From Ruminococcus sp. (GTDB lineage: Bacteria > Bacillota_A > Clostridia > Oscillospirales > Ruminococcaceae): 11,796 bases of DNA. This document shows positions 1-6,738 of this stretch, piece after piece. Positions within the stretch are counted from its first letter, which is position 1. Every line of letters begins with the position of its first letter. The translations under genes and the position numbers were made by a program. A model generated the notes under the pieces. It worked only from the letters and a program-made list of their open reading frames with translations. It made no database searches and was not told the DNA's origin. The stretch covers positions 1-11,796 of the forward strand of contig JAFOMV010000198.1 of assembly GCA_017418765.1 (NCBI GenBank). Direction: 5' to 3'.

Positions 1-435
1 CGATTCGTGGGCGGAAATATTTTTGTCCGTCAGCCTATGAAGATAAAGGCTGATATGACCTACACCCTCGTTCATGAACCCGAAAGGCTCCTCATTGCCT
101 ACAGTCTGCTCAATACCAAGAATATCAAGGCAGAGTCAAAGAAAGTCCACATTGAAAATAAGATCAATTCCGTTGTAAAGCGGAGGATAGTGCCTGTACT
201 TACAAAAGTTGTCCATATCCTGCGTGAACTGTATACAACAGGCGAAGTCAGCATGGATAAGCTATATGAAGGCGTAAGTGACCGTTCATCACGTGTGGCT
301 ACATTTCTTGCAGTGCTGGAGCTTACACGCTTCGGCAGGATATCCATCAGTGACGATAATATGATCGTCTATCTCAAATCAAGAAAGAACGGAGGAAGAA
401 AGGTTTGGAGATCAAAGACAAGCTCGGAGCAATAG
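1..435 (+). CDS. scpA: Segregation and condensation protein A, C-terminal part (5' end outside window)
   Basis: The reading frame is open from the first base and ends at TAG 433-435, leaving 144 residues of a protein that is usually about 250 long. ScpA is the kleisin subunit that bridges the SMC heads and binds ScpB in the condensin complex on the nucleoid. The visible part includes the end of the linker and the C-terminal winged helix that contacts the SMC head, with kleisin-like text such as LTRFGRISI near the end. The GTG at base 7 is unlikely to be the start, because the frame runs upstream and the family is much longer. The 3' end overlaps scpB by 31 bases, which suggests translational coupling. 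The identification rests on the C-terminal pattern plus the scpB neighbour. Confidence 0.9.
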   Translation, partial: RFVGGNIFVRQPMKIKADMTYTLVHEPERLLIAYSLLNTKNIKAESKKVHIENKINSVVKRRIVPVLTKVVHILRELYTTGEVSMDKLYEGVSDRSSRVATFLAVLELTRFGRISISDDNMIVYLKSRKNGGRKVWRSKTSSEQ

Positions 436-989
436 AAGCGATACTCTTTGCCAGCGGTGAACCTATAGAGCTTTACCGTCTTTCAGAAGCAAGCGGCGTG
501 GAAACAGGAAGTATCCCTGACATGATACGTCTCCTCAATGAGAGATACTCCGACAACAGCAGCGGTATCTGCATAAAAAAGCTGGACAGCAGCTATCAGA
601 TGTGTACAAATGAAAAGTATGCAGAACAGATACGTGCAGCTCTTGAAACGAAGCGTTCAACTCCGCTTTCAAATGCAGGTATGGAAGCATTGACTATAAT
701 CGCATACAATCAGCCGGTTTCCAAGGGCTTTGTTGAAAATGTACGTGGAATAGACAGTTCCTCCGTTATCAATAACCTTGTGGAAAAGGGACTTGTCGAA
801 GAAGCGGGACGTCTTGATGTTCCGGGCAAGCCTATAGTATACCGCACTACCTCTGTTTTCCTCAGAAGTTTCGGCCTCAGTTCAGTAGCCGATCTTCCGC
901 CGCTGACAGGACAGACCGAAAGATTAGGGGAAGACGGACAATTAATGATCACCGAAATAAACGATACAGAAATCAACGAAGAAAACTGA
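405..989 (+). CDS. scpB: Segregation and condensation protein B
   Basis: This 194-residue protein has the normal ScpB length. ScpB dimers bind the ScpA kleisin and, with SMC, form the condensin that organises and segregates the chromosome. Two winged-helix domains fit residues about 5-80 and 88-160. The first has the family's start, LGAIEAILFASGEP, and the second has ALTIIAYNQPVSKGFVENVRG. The start is TTG at 405, chosen because GGAGG at 391-395 lies 9 bases upstream and no in-frame ATG precedes the conserved N-terminus. The gene overlaps the end of scpA, and the DUF2953 gene follows within about 20 bases. The C-terminal tail is acidic and probably disordered. Confidence 0.95.
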   Translation: MEIKDKLGAIEAILFASGEPIELYRLSEASGVETGSIPDMIRLLNERYSDNSSGICIKKLDSSYQMCTNEKYAEQIRAALETKRSTPLSNAGMEALTIIAYNQPVSKGFVENVRGIDSSSVINNLVEKGLVEEAGRLDVPGKPIVYRTTSVFLRSFGLSSVADLPPLTGQTERLGEDGQLMITEINDTEINEEN

Positions 990-1011
990 CACTGGAAGGA
1001 TGTGTGCCCTG

Positions 1012-1923
1012 ATGACGGTATTGCTCATAGTATTAAAAATTCTGCTGATAATAGTTCTTGTCCTGATGGGCATTATACTGTTGATCATGGTACTGCCTGT
1101 GGGAGCTGATATCAGCTTCATTGACGGCAAGTTCACATACAAGGTCAGAGCTTCATTCATAAATATCATGGATTCCGACGGCGGCGGCATCGTGGGATGG
1201 CTGAAAAAGCGTAAAAGCAAACCGAAAAAACCTAAGAAGCCTAAGCCTGTCAAAAATAAAAAGCCAAAGAAAAAGAAGTCGGTAGTCAATGATGAGGACT
1301 ATCTGGAGGACTTTGACTTTGACGGCGGTGACGATATAATAGTTCCCGAAACAGTCATTGAGGATGATACTCAGTCCGATGTTGTAACTGAGACTGCGGT
1401 TGCCGAGGTCACTGATAATAAGGATAAGAAACACCGCAAAAAAGAAAAAGAGGATGAACTCCCTGCTGATCCGTTCGAGGATGAGGAAGACGAACCCGAA
1501 GAAAAGGAAAAGCGCTCACTTGGCGACTGGGCAGAGCTTGGAATGGGAATCTGGGAAAGCGCTCAGCGGCCTCTGCTGAAGATATTCAAGGCTTTCCATT
1601 TTCAGGATATGTATATAGATTTCGTCATATCCGATGAGGACGCTTATGACTGTGCGCTGAAATACGGCAGGTACAGCGGAATGGTATACAATATCCTCGG
1701 CTTTCTCAGCACGCTCTTTACTGTAAGGCTGAAAACTGTTGATATCGGCTGCGGCTTCGGTCTCAGCAAGAGCAAATGGGACGCATCATGCAGGATATTC
1801 TTCCGTGCTGGATCAATGGTTATTGCAGGACTCTGGTTCCTGATAACATATTTAACACGCATATTCATTCCTGGTAAGCTCAGGAAGCTGAAAAGAAAAA
1901 AATCCGCCGCAAGGCAGAAATGA
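1012..1923 (+). CDS. DUF2953 membrane protein (YtfI-like)
   Basis: This is a membrane protein of unknown biochemical function. With the start at 1012 it has 303 residues. A hydrophobic N-terminal segment spans residues 3-28. A Lys/Pro-rich stretch (about 65-89) and a long Asp/Glu-rich linker (about 94-165) follow. The C-terminal DUF2953 core includes DAYDCALKYGRYSGMVYNI and ends with a second hydrophobic segment (about 266-286) and a basic tail. The start at 1012 is preferred over the in-frame ATG at 1000, because GGAAGGA at 994-1000 would overlap the earlier ATG but lies 11 bases from the later one. DUF2953 proteins commonly sit beside gerW/ytfJ, as ytfI-ytfJ in Bacillus subtilis, and that pairing is kept here. 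A role in spore or envelope biology is inferred only from this linkage. Confidence 0.82.
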   Translation: MTVLLIVLKILLIIVLVLMGIILLIMVLPVGADISFIDGKFTYKVRASFINIMDSDGGGIVGWLKKRKSKPKKPKKPKPVKNKKPKKKKSVVNDEDYLEDFDFDGGDDIIVPETVIEDDTQSDVVTETAVAEVTDNKDKKHRKKEKEDELPADPFEDEEDEPEEKEKRSLGDWAELGMGIWESAQRPLLKIFKAFHFQDMYIDFVISDEDAYDCALKYGRYSGMVYNILGFLSTLFTVRLKTVDIGCGFGLSKSKWDASCRIFFRAGSMVIAGLWFLITYLTRIFIPGKLRKLKRKKSAARQK

Positions 1924-1932
1924 GGTAATATT

Positions 1933-2361
1933 ATGAGTACAAACAACACACCTGTTTCAGATCTTTTAGGCATTTCCATTGAAAAGATCAAGGAGATGGC
2001 TGACGTTAACGCTATTATCGGAGAACCTATCAAGCTTGCGGACGGTACAACTATCATCCCCGTTTCAAAGGTTTCCTACGGCTTTGCTTCGGGCGGTTCA
2101 GACCTCCCCTCAAAGTACGACAAGGACCTTTTCGGCGGCGGTGCAGGCGCAGGCGTATCGATCAAGCCTGAGGGATTCCTTGTTATTTCTCCCGACGGCG
2201 CCGCAAAGATGGTAACTATGGAAGGTAAGACCGATCCTATCAGCAGCGCTATCGAGAATATGCCTGGCATCATCGACAAGGTGACCGGCTTCATTAATGA
2301 CCGCAAAAAGGGCGGTGAAAAGGACATCCTCGACGATGACGGATCGGTATCCCTCAACTAA
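1933..2361 (+). CDS. ytfJ: GerW family sporulation protein YtfJ
   Basis: The 142-residue product matches the GerW/YtfJ family along its length. The family-like text includes IKEMADVNAIIGEPI near the N-terminus, ADGTTIIPVSKVSYGFASGG in the middle, and a Gly-rich FGGGAGAGVSIKPEGFLVI segment. In B. subtilis YtfJ (GerW) is made in the forespore and needed for normal germination, but homologues also occur in clostridia not seen to sporulate. It lacks a signal peptide or membrane segment, so it is probably cytoplasmic. ATG 1933 has a GAGGT site 6 bases upstream, overlapping the stop of the DUF2953 gene. The family call is firm. Its role in this organism is unknown. Confidence 0.93.
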   Translation: MSTNNTPVSDLLGISIEKIKEMADVNAIIGEPIKLADGTTIIPVSKVSYGFASGGSDLPSKYDKDLFGGGAGAGVSIKPEGFLVISPDGAAKMVTMEGKTDPISSAIENMPGIIDKVTGFINDRKKGGEKDILDDDGSVSLN

Positions 2362-2370
2362 GTGACATAA

Positions 2371-2418
2371 GTCCCTTTGCCTCCGCATATTCTTTAGCAA
2401 AAAGGACAAACGGAGGTA
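2371..2418 (+). promoter_or_regulatory. Possible RNA structure over the carboxypeptidase ribosome binding site
   Basis: Two alternative pairings are visible in the 62-base gap before the carboxypeptidase gene. In one, GTCC plus TTTGC (2371-2380) pairs with GCAAA plus GGAC (2397-2407), which leaves the Shine-Dalgarno free. In the other, CCTCCG (2380-2385) pairs with CGGAGG (2411-2416), extended by a G-U and a T-A pair, which buries the Shine-Dalgarno. The two share bases 2378-2380 and so exclude each other. Function is inferred from the pairing alone. Confidence 0.3.
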
Positions 2419-2423
2419 CACCC

Positions 2424-3584
2424 ATGAAAAGGATCATCATTACTGCACTTGCGCCGTTCATTCTTCTCGGTACTGCGGCGGAGAGAACAGTCACTGCGGC
2501 TGAACGCCCGGAAGTCTCGGCAAGAGGTGCAGTGCTTATATCGGCGGATACAGGAGAGATCGTCTTTTCCGAGAACTTCTCTGAGAAGCTTCCTATGGCA
2601 AGCACAACCAAAATAATGACGACTCTGCTTTGCCTTGAAAGCGGCTGTCTGTATGATGAATTTGTGGTGGACAGCGACGCTATCCACGTTGAAGGCTCAT
2701 CCATGGGGCTTGTGGAGGGCGATACTGTCACGAAATATGCGCTTTGCGTGGGAATGCTGCTTCCATCAGGAAATGATGCGGCAAATGCCTGTGCGGTAAA
2801 GCTGGCAGGTTCACTGGAGAACTTTGCTGTCATGATGAACGACAAGGCGAAGGAACTGGGACTCTCCCACACTTATTTCGTCACTCCGTCAGGACTGGAG
2901 GGCGAAGGTCACGGCAGTTCCGCCTATGATATGGCCATGCTTGCCCGTGAAGCACTGAAAAATGATATTTTCCGTGAGATATGCTCCTCGGAGAATATGG
3001 AGATAGAGTTCGGAGCTCCGCCCTATAAGCGTTGGCTGAAGAACACAAACAAGCTTCTGTCCATGTATGATGGAGTTTACGGCGTGAAAACAGGCTTTAC
3101 CGATGAGGCGGGAAGATGTCTTGTAAGTGCCTGTGAGCGTGACGGAAAAGACCTGATATGTGTGACCCTTAACGACAGGGATGACTGGAATGACCATATG
3201 GCAATGTATGACTATGGCTTTGAAACAGCAGGAAAAGTGGATATCCCTATCCCGGACGGCTATGAGGTCAGACTGGCGGGTGGTGAAAATGATACACTCT
3301 CCGTCAGTCCCGAAAGCAGGTCTGTCACAGTTACATCCATGTCGGAGGATCTGGATAGCTTCGGTTTTGAGGTAGTAGCTCCGCCTTTTGTGTACGCTCC
3401 CGTGAAAAAAGGTGACGAGACTGCACAGTTAAGACTGACTTACAAGGGCAGAGAGGTTAAGACTATCCCTCTTTATGCCGATGAGGATGCAGAATATGCT
3501 TCGGCTGACGAGGCAAAAAGCAGTCCTGTAAAAAATATCATCACAAAGCTCAGAGATTTTTTCAATGAGCGGAAATGGAGATAA
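2424..3584 (+). CDS. dacB: Secreted D-alanyl-D-alanine carboxypeptidase (S11 family, active-site motifs intact)
   Basis: This 386-residue penicillin-binding protein removes the terminal D-Ala from peptidoglycan stem peptides outside the cytoplasmic membrane. All three catalytic motifs are present: S60-T-T-K63 (nucleophile and base), S115-G-N117 and K222-T-G224. A signal peptide covers about the first 26 residues. The carboxypeptidase domain is followed by a PBP5 C-terminal beta domain (about 275-360) and an amphipathic C-terminal helix ending in RDFFNERKWR, which could hold it at the membrane. ATG 2424 has GGAGG 7 bases upstream. The gene lies between gerW and rluB. In Bacillus, dacB sits near scpAB and rluB with spmA and spmB, which are absent here. 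The dacB symbol rests on this position; dacF would be an equally fair name. Confidence 0.93.
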   Translation: MKRIIITALAPFILLGTAAERTVTAAERPEVSARGAVLISADTGEIVFSENFSEKLPMASTTKIMTTLLCLESGCLYDEFVVDSDAIHVEGSSMGLVEGDTVTKYALCVGMLLPSGNDAANACAVKLAGSLENFAVMMNDKAKELGLSHTYFVTPSGLEGEGHGSSAYDMAMLAREALKNDIFREICSSENMEIEFGAPPYKRWLKNTNKLLSMYDGVYGVKTGFTDEAGRCLVSACERDGKDLICVTLNDRDDWNDHMAMYDYGFETAGKVDIPIPDGYEVRLAGGENDTLSVSPESRSVTVTSMSEDLDSFGFEVVAPPFVYAPVKKGDETAQLRLTYKGREVKTIPLYADEDAEYASADEAKSSPVKNIITKLRDFFNERKWR

Positions 3585-3585
3585 A

Positions 3586-4317
3586 GTGGAAAAGATAAGA
3601 ATTCAGAAAATGATAGCCGACAGCGGCGTCTGCTCAAGACGCAAGGCTGAGGAACTTATATCCAGAGGCAGGGTAAAGCTTAACGGCCACCCTGTTAAGC
3701 TGGGAGATAAGTGCGGTTTCAAGGATATAATCACTATCGACGGGGAAAGGCTCTATATCCCTAAGAAAAAGAGCTTCCGCTACATTATAATGAACAAGCC
3801 GAGAGGTTATGTTACTACAGTTTCGGACGAACTGGACAGACGCTGCGTTATGGACCTCCTTGACGATGTTGAGGACAGAGTTTACCCCGTTGGCCGTCTT
3901 GACAGAAACTCCGAGGGACTTCTGCTCTTTACCAATGACGGTGAATTTGCCAACAGCATCATGCACCCCAGCCGCCATATCGCAAAGACTTACCGTGTAA
4001 CTGTACGTCCCGATATCAGTGACGAACAGCTTATCCAGCTTTCTGAGGGCGTGGATATCGACGGAAAGAGAACTCTCCCTGCAACTGTTATCGTTAAGGA
4101 CAAACAGCCCGGCAGAGTTGTTCTTCTCATGACTATCAAGGAAGGCAGAAACCGTCAGATACGTAAGATGTGTGAGGCTGTGGGACTTGAAGTTGCCCGT
4201 CTGCGCCGTACAAGTATCGGTCCTATCAAGCTTGGTATGCTCAAGCCGGGTACTTACCGTGACCTGACAGCCGAGGAACTGAGAGCAATCAGAAACGCTA
4301 TCGGCAAGGAGAAATGA
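3586..4317 (+). CDS. rluB: 16S/23S rRNA pseudouridine synthase, RluB/RsuA family
   Basis: This 243-residue enzyme isomerises specific uridines in rRNA to pseudouridine. An S4 RNA-binding domain occupies about residues 3-60 (ADSGVCSRRKAEELI, then a VKLNG turn). The synthase domain follows with KPRGY at 71-75, the catalytic Asp in G103-R-L-D106, and the family's C-terminal EGRNRQIRKM signature. GTG 3586 is chosen as the start: GGAG at 3577-3580 lies 5 bases upstream and the gene then begins just after the carboxypeptidase stop. The ATG at 3565 would overlap that gene and has no clear ribosome binding site. RluB, which acts on the 23S rRNA region around 2605 in E. coli numbering, fits best because rluB occupies this locus in other Firmicutes. 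Confidence 0.92.
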   Translation: MEKIRIQKMIADSGVCSRRKAEELISRGRVKLNGHPVKLGDKCGFKDIITIDGERLYIPKKKSFRYIIMNKPRGYVTTVSDELDRRCVMDLLDDVEDRVYPVGRLDRNSEGLLLFTNDGEFANSIMHPSRHIAKTYRVTVRPDISDEQLIQLSEGVDIDGKRTLPATVIVKDKQPGRVVLLMTIKEGRNRQIRKMCEAVGLEVARLRRTSIGPIKLGMLKPGTYRDLTAEELRAIRNAIGKEK

Positions 4318-4318
4318 T

Positions 4319-4690
4319 ATGCTGGAGATACAGGAAAGATTCAGCACTGAGGGCTATGAAAAGCTTGTGGAAAAGGCAGGCAGTTCACAGCTTCATATCA
4401 CCGAAGCACTTGACGGAGACCGTGTAACAGGCTATATCGCTTATTCCTACGGCAGCGACAAGACTACGGTATACGGCTTTGACGACGGGGGAGACATCTT
4501 ACTCTGTGACGGACTTGTCAGATCGGTCATGTTCAAAAGTGTGCTGAAAGGCATTGAGCATATGCTCTTTGAAATTGACGGAGGATTTGACAATCTGAAA
4601 AAACTCCGCTTCCTGAAGGATGACAGCCGAATGTGCTCTGATCTGAGCGGATTCATGGATTCCTGCAAGAGCTGCGGACATAATAAGTGA
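4319..4690 (+). CDS. Small hypothetical protein, possibly GNAT-like
   Basis: I do not recognise this 123-residue protein with confidence. The order of elements resembles half of a GNAT acetyltransferase-type fold: an N-terminal helix, a hairpin of beta strands (RVTGYIAYSYG, then TTVYGF), and DILLCDGLVRSVMFKSVLKG leading into a helix. The usual acetyl-CoA loop (R/QxxGxG/A) is not visible, so catalytic activity is doubtful. It ends in a Cys-x-x-Cys pair (C116, C119) followed by His, which could bind metal or form a disulfide. There is no signal peptide or membrane segment. ATG 4319 overlaps nothing, begins one base after the rluB stop, and has AAGGAG 7 bases upstream, so it is clearly in the same operon. 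Confidence 0.7.
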   Translation: MLEIQERFSTEGYEKLVEKAGSSQLHITEALDGDRVTGYIAYSYGSDKTTVYGFDDGGDILLCDGLVRSVMFKSVLKGIEHMLFEIDGGFDNLKKLRFLKDDSRMCSDLSGFMDSCKSCGHNK

Positions 4691-4720
4691 GCAATAATAT
4701 TAAGAAAGGGGCGCTTTGAA

Positions 4721-5668
4721 GTGCCAATCAGAATTTCATCCGAGCTTCCAGCATTCAAAACGCTTGGCGATGAAAATATATTCGTAATGTCTAAGGAAAG
4801 GGCGGAGCATCAGGATATCCGTCCCCTTAAAGTTATCATACTCAACATCATGCCAAAAAAGATCGAGACAGAAAGTCAGCTTATGAGACTGCTCAGTAAT
4901 ACGCCGCTTCAGGTGGATATTGACCTTCTTCAGATGGCTTCCCATGTCTCAAAGAATACCTCACAGGATCATATGGCTTCATTCTACAAAACTTTCGACG
5001 AGGTGAAAAATGACCGCTATGACGGCATGATAATCACAGGCGCTCCTGTTGAGCTGCTTGAATATGAAGAAGTCGATTACTGGAAGGAAATATGCGAGAT
5101 AATGGAATGGTCCAAAACTCACGTATTTTCCACTATTTATATATGCTGGGCCGCTCAGGCAGGCCTATACTATCACTACGGCATACCGAAATATGCTCTT
5201 GATCAGAAAATGTTCGGGGTATTTCCACACCGGGCTGTAGTCAGCAACTGTCAGCTCCTCAGAGGCTTTGATGATGTGTTCTACGTTCCTCATTCCCGAA
5301 ATACCGAGGTGCGCCGTGAGGATATCGAGCGTATACCTCAGCTGGAGATACTGACTGTTTCGGATATATCTGGAGTTCATATTGTTGCCAACAAGAACGG
5401 CAGACAGTATTTCATTACAGGACATTCAGAGTATGACAGAGACACTATCGCTAACGAATACAAACGTGATGTGGCAAAGGGGATAGATATACAGATACCG
5501 TATAATTATTTCCCTGATGATGACCCGAATAATGTACCGCTTTTTTCATGGAGATGTACAGCTAACCTTATGTTTTCCAACTGGCTGAATTACTGTGTTT
5601 ATCAGAAGACTCCGTATAATCTTGATGAACTGGAAGTCCGCAACTGGAATTGGGAAACAGGTCTTTAA
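4721..5668 (+). CDS. metA: Homoserine O-acyltransferase MetA, predicted to use acetyl-CoA
   Basis: This 315-residue enzyme of the MetA/HTS family acylates homoserine in the first committed step of methionine synthesis in the cytoplasm. The catalytic triad is intact at the standard numbering: C142 in YICWAAQAG, and H235 and E237 in ITGHSEYD. K163 and R249, linked to substrate binding in characterised members, are also present. Residue 111 is Glu (GAPVE). In the Bacillus cereus enzyme, Glu111 selects acetyl-CoA, whereas Gly111 selects succinyl-CoA in the E. coli type. Homoserine O-acetyltransferase is therefore the better name, despite the usual succinyltransferase annotation. The start is GTG 4721, with AAAGGGG 9 bases upstream. 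The preceding 30-base gap is too short for a SAM riboswitch or T-box, so expression depends on the upstream operon. Confidence 0.95.
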   Translation: MPIRISSELPAFKTLGDENIFVMSKERAEHQDIRPLKVIILNIMPKKIETESQLMRLLSNTPLQVDIDLLQMASHVSKNTSQDHMASFYKTFDEVKNDRYDGMIITGAPVELLEYEEVDYWKEICEIMEWSKTHVFSTIYICWAAQAGLYYHYGIPKYALDQKMFGVFPHRAVVSNCQLLRGFDDVFYVPHSRNTEVRREDIERIPQLEILTVSDISGVHIVANKNGRQYFITGHSEYDRDTIANEYKRDVAKGIDIQIPYNYFPDDDPNNVPLFSWRCTANLMFSNWLNYCVYQKTPYNLDELEVRNWNWETGL

Positions 5669-5680
5669 AGGAGAAGATAT

Positions 5681-6454
5681 ATGGATGAGTTTGGAAGCAA
5701 TAATTTCAAAAAAGATGATAATAACTCTGCTCAGTATCAGGGCGGCTATTCTGAGAACAGCGGAGACAGGAACAATGGTTTTATAAGCGCTCCGCCGCAG
5801 AATAACGGATACAGTCAATACGGTGAGCCGCCTCGTGATAACATGAATGGGGCAAATGGCTATAATTACCAGCAGCCTTACAAAAGTGCCTATCCGAATC
5901 AATGGGATCCGAGGCCAAATGAAAAGGGAACATCGGGTATGGCGATAGCGTCTTTTGTTATAGCTATTGTGAACCTGATATTGTTCAGAACTCTGCTTTC
6001 AGTAATAGCAGTACCGCTGAGCCTTATATTCGCTATTGTTTCGCTTGCAAAGAAGTTCGGCGGAAAAGGCTTTGCCATAGCAGGTATCATCATTTCTCTC
6101 ATATCAACATTCGTTTTCTGTTCAGCGATAGCAGTATGCGTGAAGCTTTATCCCGATTTCAGATACTTCGCTCTCCATGAACAGCAGATAATAGAGGAAT
6201 ATCATGAAAACGGCACCATACCTGAGCAGTTTGAAAAGTATAATGCACCAAGATATAACAAGTACTGGACTGCTTTTGGGTGCAAGGATTTCAATGAATT
6301 TTTCGGAAAAATAATAGATAATTTTGAGAGTGAAACGGATGAGTCGTCGAGTGACCGTTCATATGACGGATATGATGGATATGACGGGGAATATGATGAT
6401 GAATTTGATTTGGGAGTAAAAGATCTGGCCTTTTCTGTTTATTATCCATACTGA
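5681..6454 (+). CDS. DUF4190-like membrane protein with disordered N-terminal tail
   Basis: This is a 257-residue protein of unknown function. Residues 1-82 are rich in Asn, Gln, Gly, Tyr and Pro and look disordered. Residues 83-155 form the membrane part: GMAIASFVIAIVNL begins the first hydrophobic stretch (about 87-122, possibly a hairpin), KKFGGKGFAIAGIIIS links to the second (about 131-153). This pattern is typical of DUF4190 domains. The rest is extracytoplasmic or cytoplasmic (orientation unclear) and ends in an acidic, Tyr-rich tail with three YDG repeats (228-236). ATG 5681 has AAAGGAG 7 bases upstream, overlapping the metA stop, so the gene is translated from the metA message. It is the last gene before a strong terminator. 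No function can be assigned. Confidence 0.8.
   Translation: MDEFGSNNFKKDDNNSAQYQGGYSENSGDRNNGFISAPPQNNGYSQYGEPPRDNMNGANGYNYQQPYKSAYPNQWDPRPNEKGTSGMAIASFVIAIVNLILFRTLLSVIAVPLSLIFAIVSLAKKFGGKGFAIAGIIISLISTFVFCSAIAVCVKLYPDFRYFALHEQQIIEEYHENGTIPEQFEKYNAPRYNKYWTAFGCKDFNEFFGKIIDNFESETDESSSDRSYDGYDGYDGEYDDEFDLGVKDLAFSVYYPY
6362..6388 (+). repeat. Three tandem 9-bp repeats encoding YDG
   Basis: Three consecutive 9-base units of the form TATGAYGGR encode Tyr-Asp-Gly three times (residues 228-236) in the acidic tail of the DUF4190-like protein. Such in-frame repeats can change in copy number without a frameshift. Confidence 0.75.
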
Positions 6455-6464
6455 ATAAAATAGT

Positions 6465-6516
6465 GGGACGCCTTTCTGCGATGTATATGCATACAGAAAA
6501 GCGTCCCCGTCTTTTT
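6465..6516 (+). terminator. Rho-independent terminator of the scpA-to-DUF4190 operon, possibly bidirectional
   Basis: Arms 6465-6478 and 6494-6507 pair over 14 positions with a single C-A mismatch, closing a 15-base loop. A TTTTT run follows at 6512-6516. This is the only strong terminator seen in the first 6.5 kb, so genes 1 to 9 could share one transcript. Read on the - strand, the same hairpin is followed by a T-rich stretch (CTATTTTATT), so it may also end the small ORF and tspO transcripts. Confidence 0.88.
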
Positions 6517-6554
6517 GGAATGAGCAGAGTGATACTTAGCTCAGAGAGAAGTGT

Positions 6555-6586
6555 GTCAGTTTATCGGCAGCATCCGAAAAGCTGAC
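6555..6586 (-). other. Stem-loop within the small-ORF transcript
   Basis: In the - strand RNA, GTCAG pairs with CTGAC, and TCGG pairs with CCGA around a 6-base loop, with two further T-A pairs and two mismatches between. It spans the last third of the small ORF and its stop codon. No T-run follows, so it is not a terminator. A structured small RNA or attenuation of translation is possible. Confidence 0.45.
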
Positions 6587-6614
6587 AAAGAATTGCAAAA
6601 AGATTATTGCACAT
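6561..6614 (-). CDS. 17-residue Cys-rich small ORF with own promoter and strong ribosome binding site
   Basis: The ORF encodes MCNNLFAILCQLFGCCR and then TAA (6561-6563). It is hydrophobic in the middle and has four Cys residues, including a C-terminal Cys-Cys-Arg. ATG at 6614-6612 is preceded 7 bases upstream by a perfect GGAGGT (6622-6627). A near-consensus sigma-A promoter lies at 6678-6706, and a possible bidirectional terminator lies downstream at about 6460-6510. These three signals together make a real short gene likely. I do not recognise the peptide. It could be a membrane-active or regulatory small protein or a secreted signal without a leader. Alternatively, the RNA could be the functional product, since the 3' half of the ORF lies in a stem-loop (6555-6586). 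Translation is not proven by sequence. Confidence 0.55.
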   Translation of the reverse strand: MCNNLFAILCQLFGCCR

Positions 6615-6677
6615 GATAATTACCTCCAAGTATATTTCCCGTGAGACAGGCAGTGAATATCTCTTTGGGATACTTTT

Positions 6678-6706
6678 ATTATAGCAGAGGAATATAATTA
6701 AATCAA
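6678..6706 (-). promoter_or_regulatory. Sigma-A promoter for the small ORF
   Basis: On the - strand, TTGATT (6706-6701), a 17-base spacer and a perfect TATAAT (6683-6678) preceded by TGC (extended -10) form a near-consensus promoter. Transcription would start near 6671, giving a leader of roughly 57 bases before the small ORF start. Confidence 0.72.
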
Positions 6707-6738
6707 TGCAATAATAATGGAATAAAATCTTACAATTA

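Noticed and set aside
1000..1011. DUF2953 protein start at ATG 1000
   Set aside because: The GGAAGGA site overlaps this codon, whereas ATG 1012 has usable spacing and begins the membrane segment.
2354..2872. Open frame of 172 codons on the - strand
   Set aside because: It is antisense to the carboxypeptidase gene, Ser-rich in the manner of shadow frames, and matches no family I know.
3634..4347. Long open frame of 237 codons on the - strand
   Set aside because: It lies antisense to rluB, which has clear catalytic motifs; the frame is a by-product of rluB codon use.
4691..4720. SAM riboswitch or T-box before metA
   Set aside because: The gap is only 30 bases and has no terminator hairpin or T-box sequence.
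6455..6738. Miniature inverted-repeat element between the convergent genes
   Set aside because: The hairpin at its left is a terminator and no matching terminal repeats or target duplication are seen.
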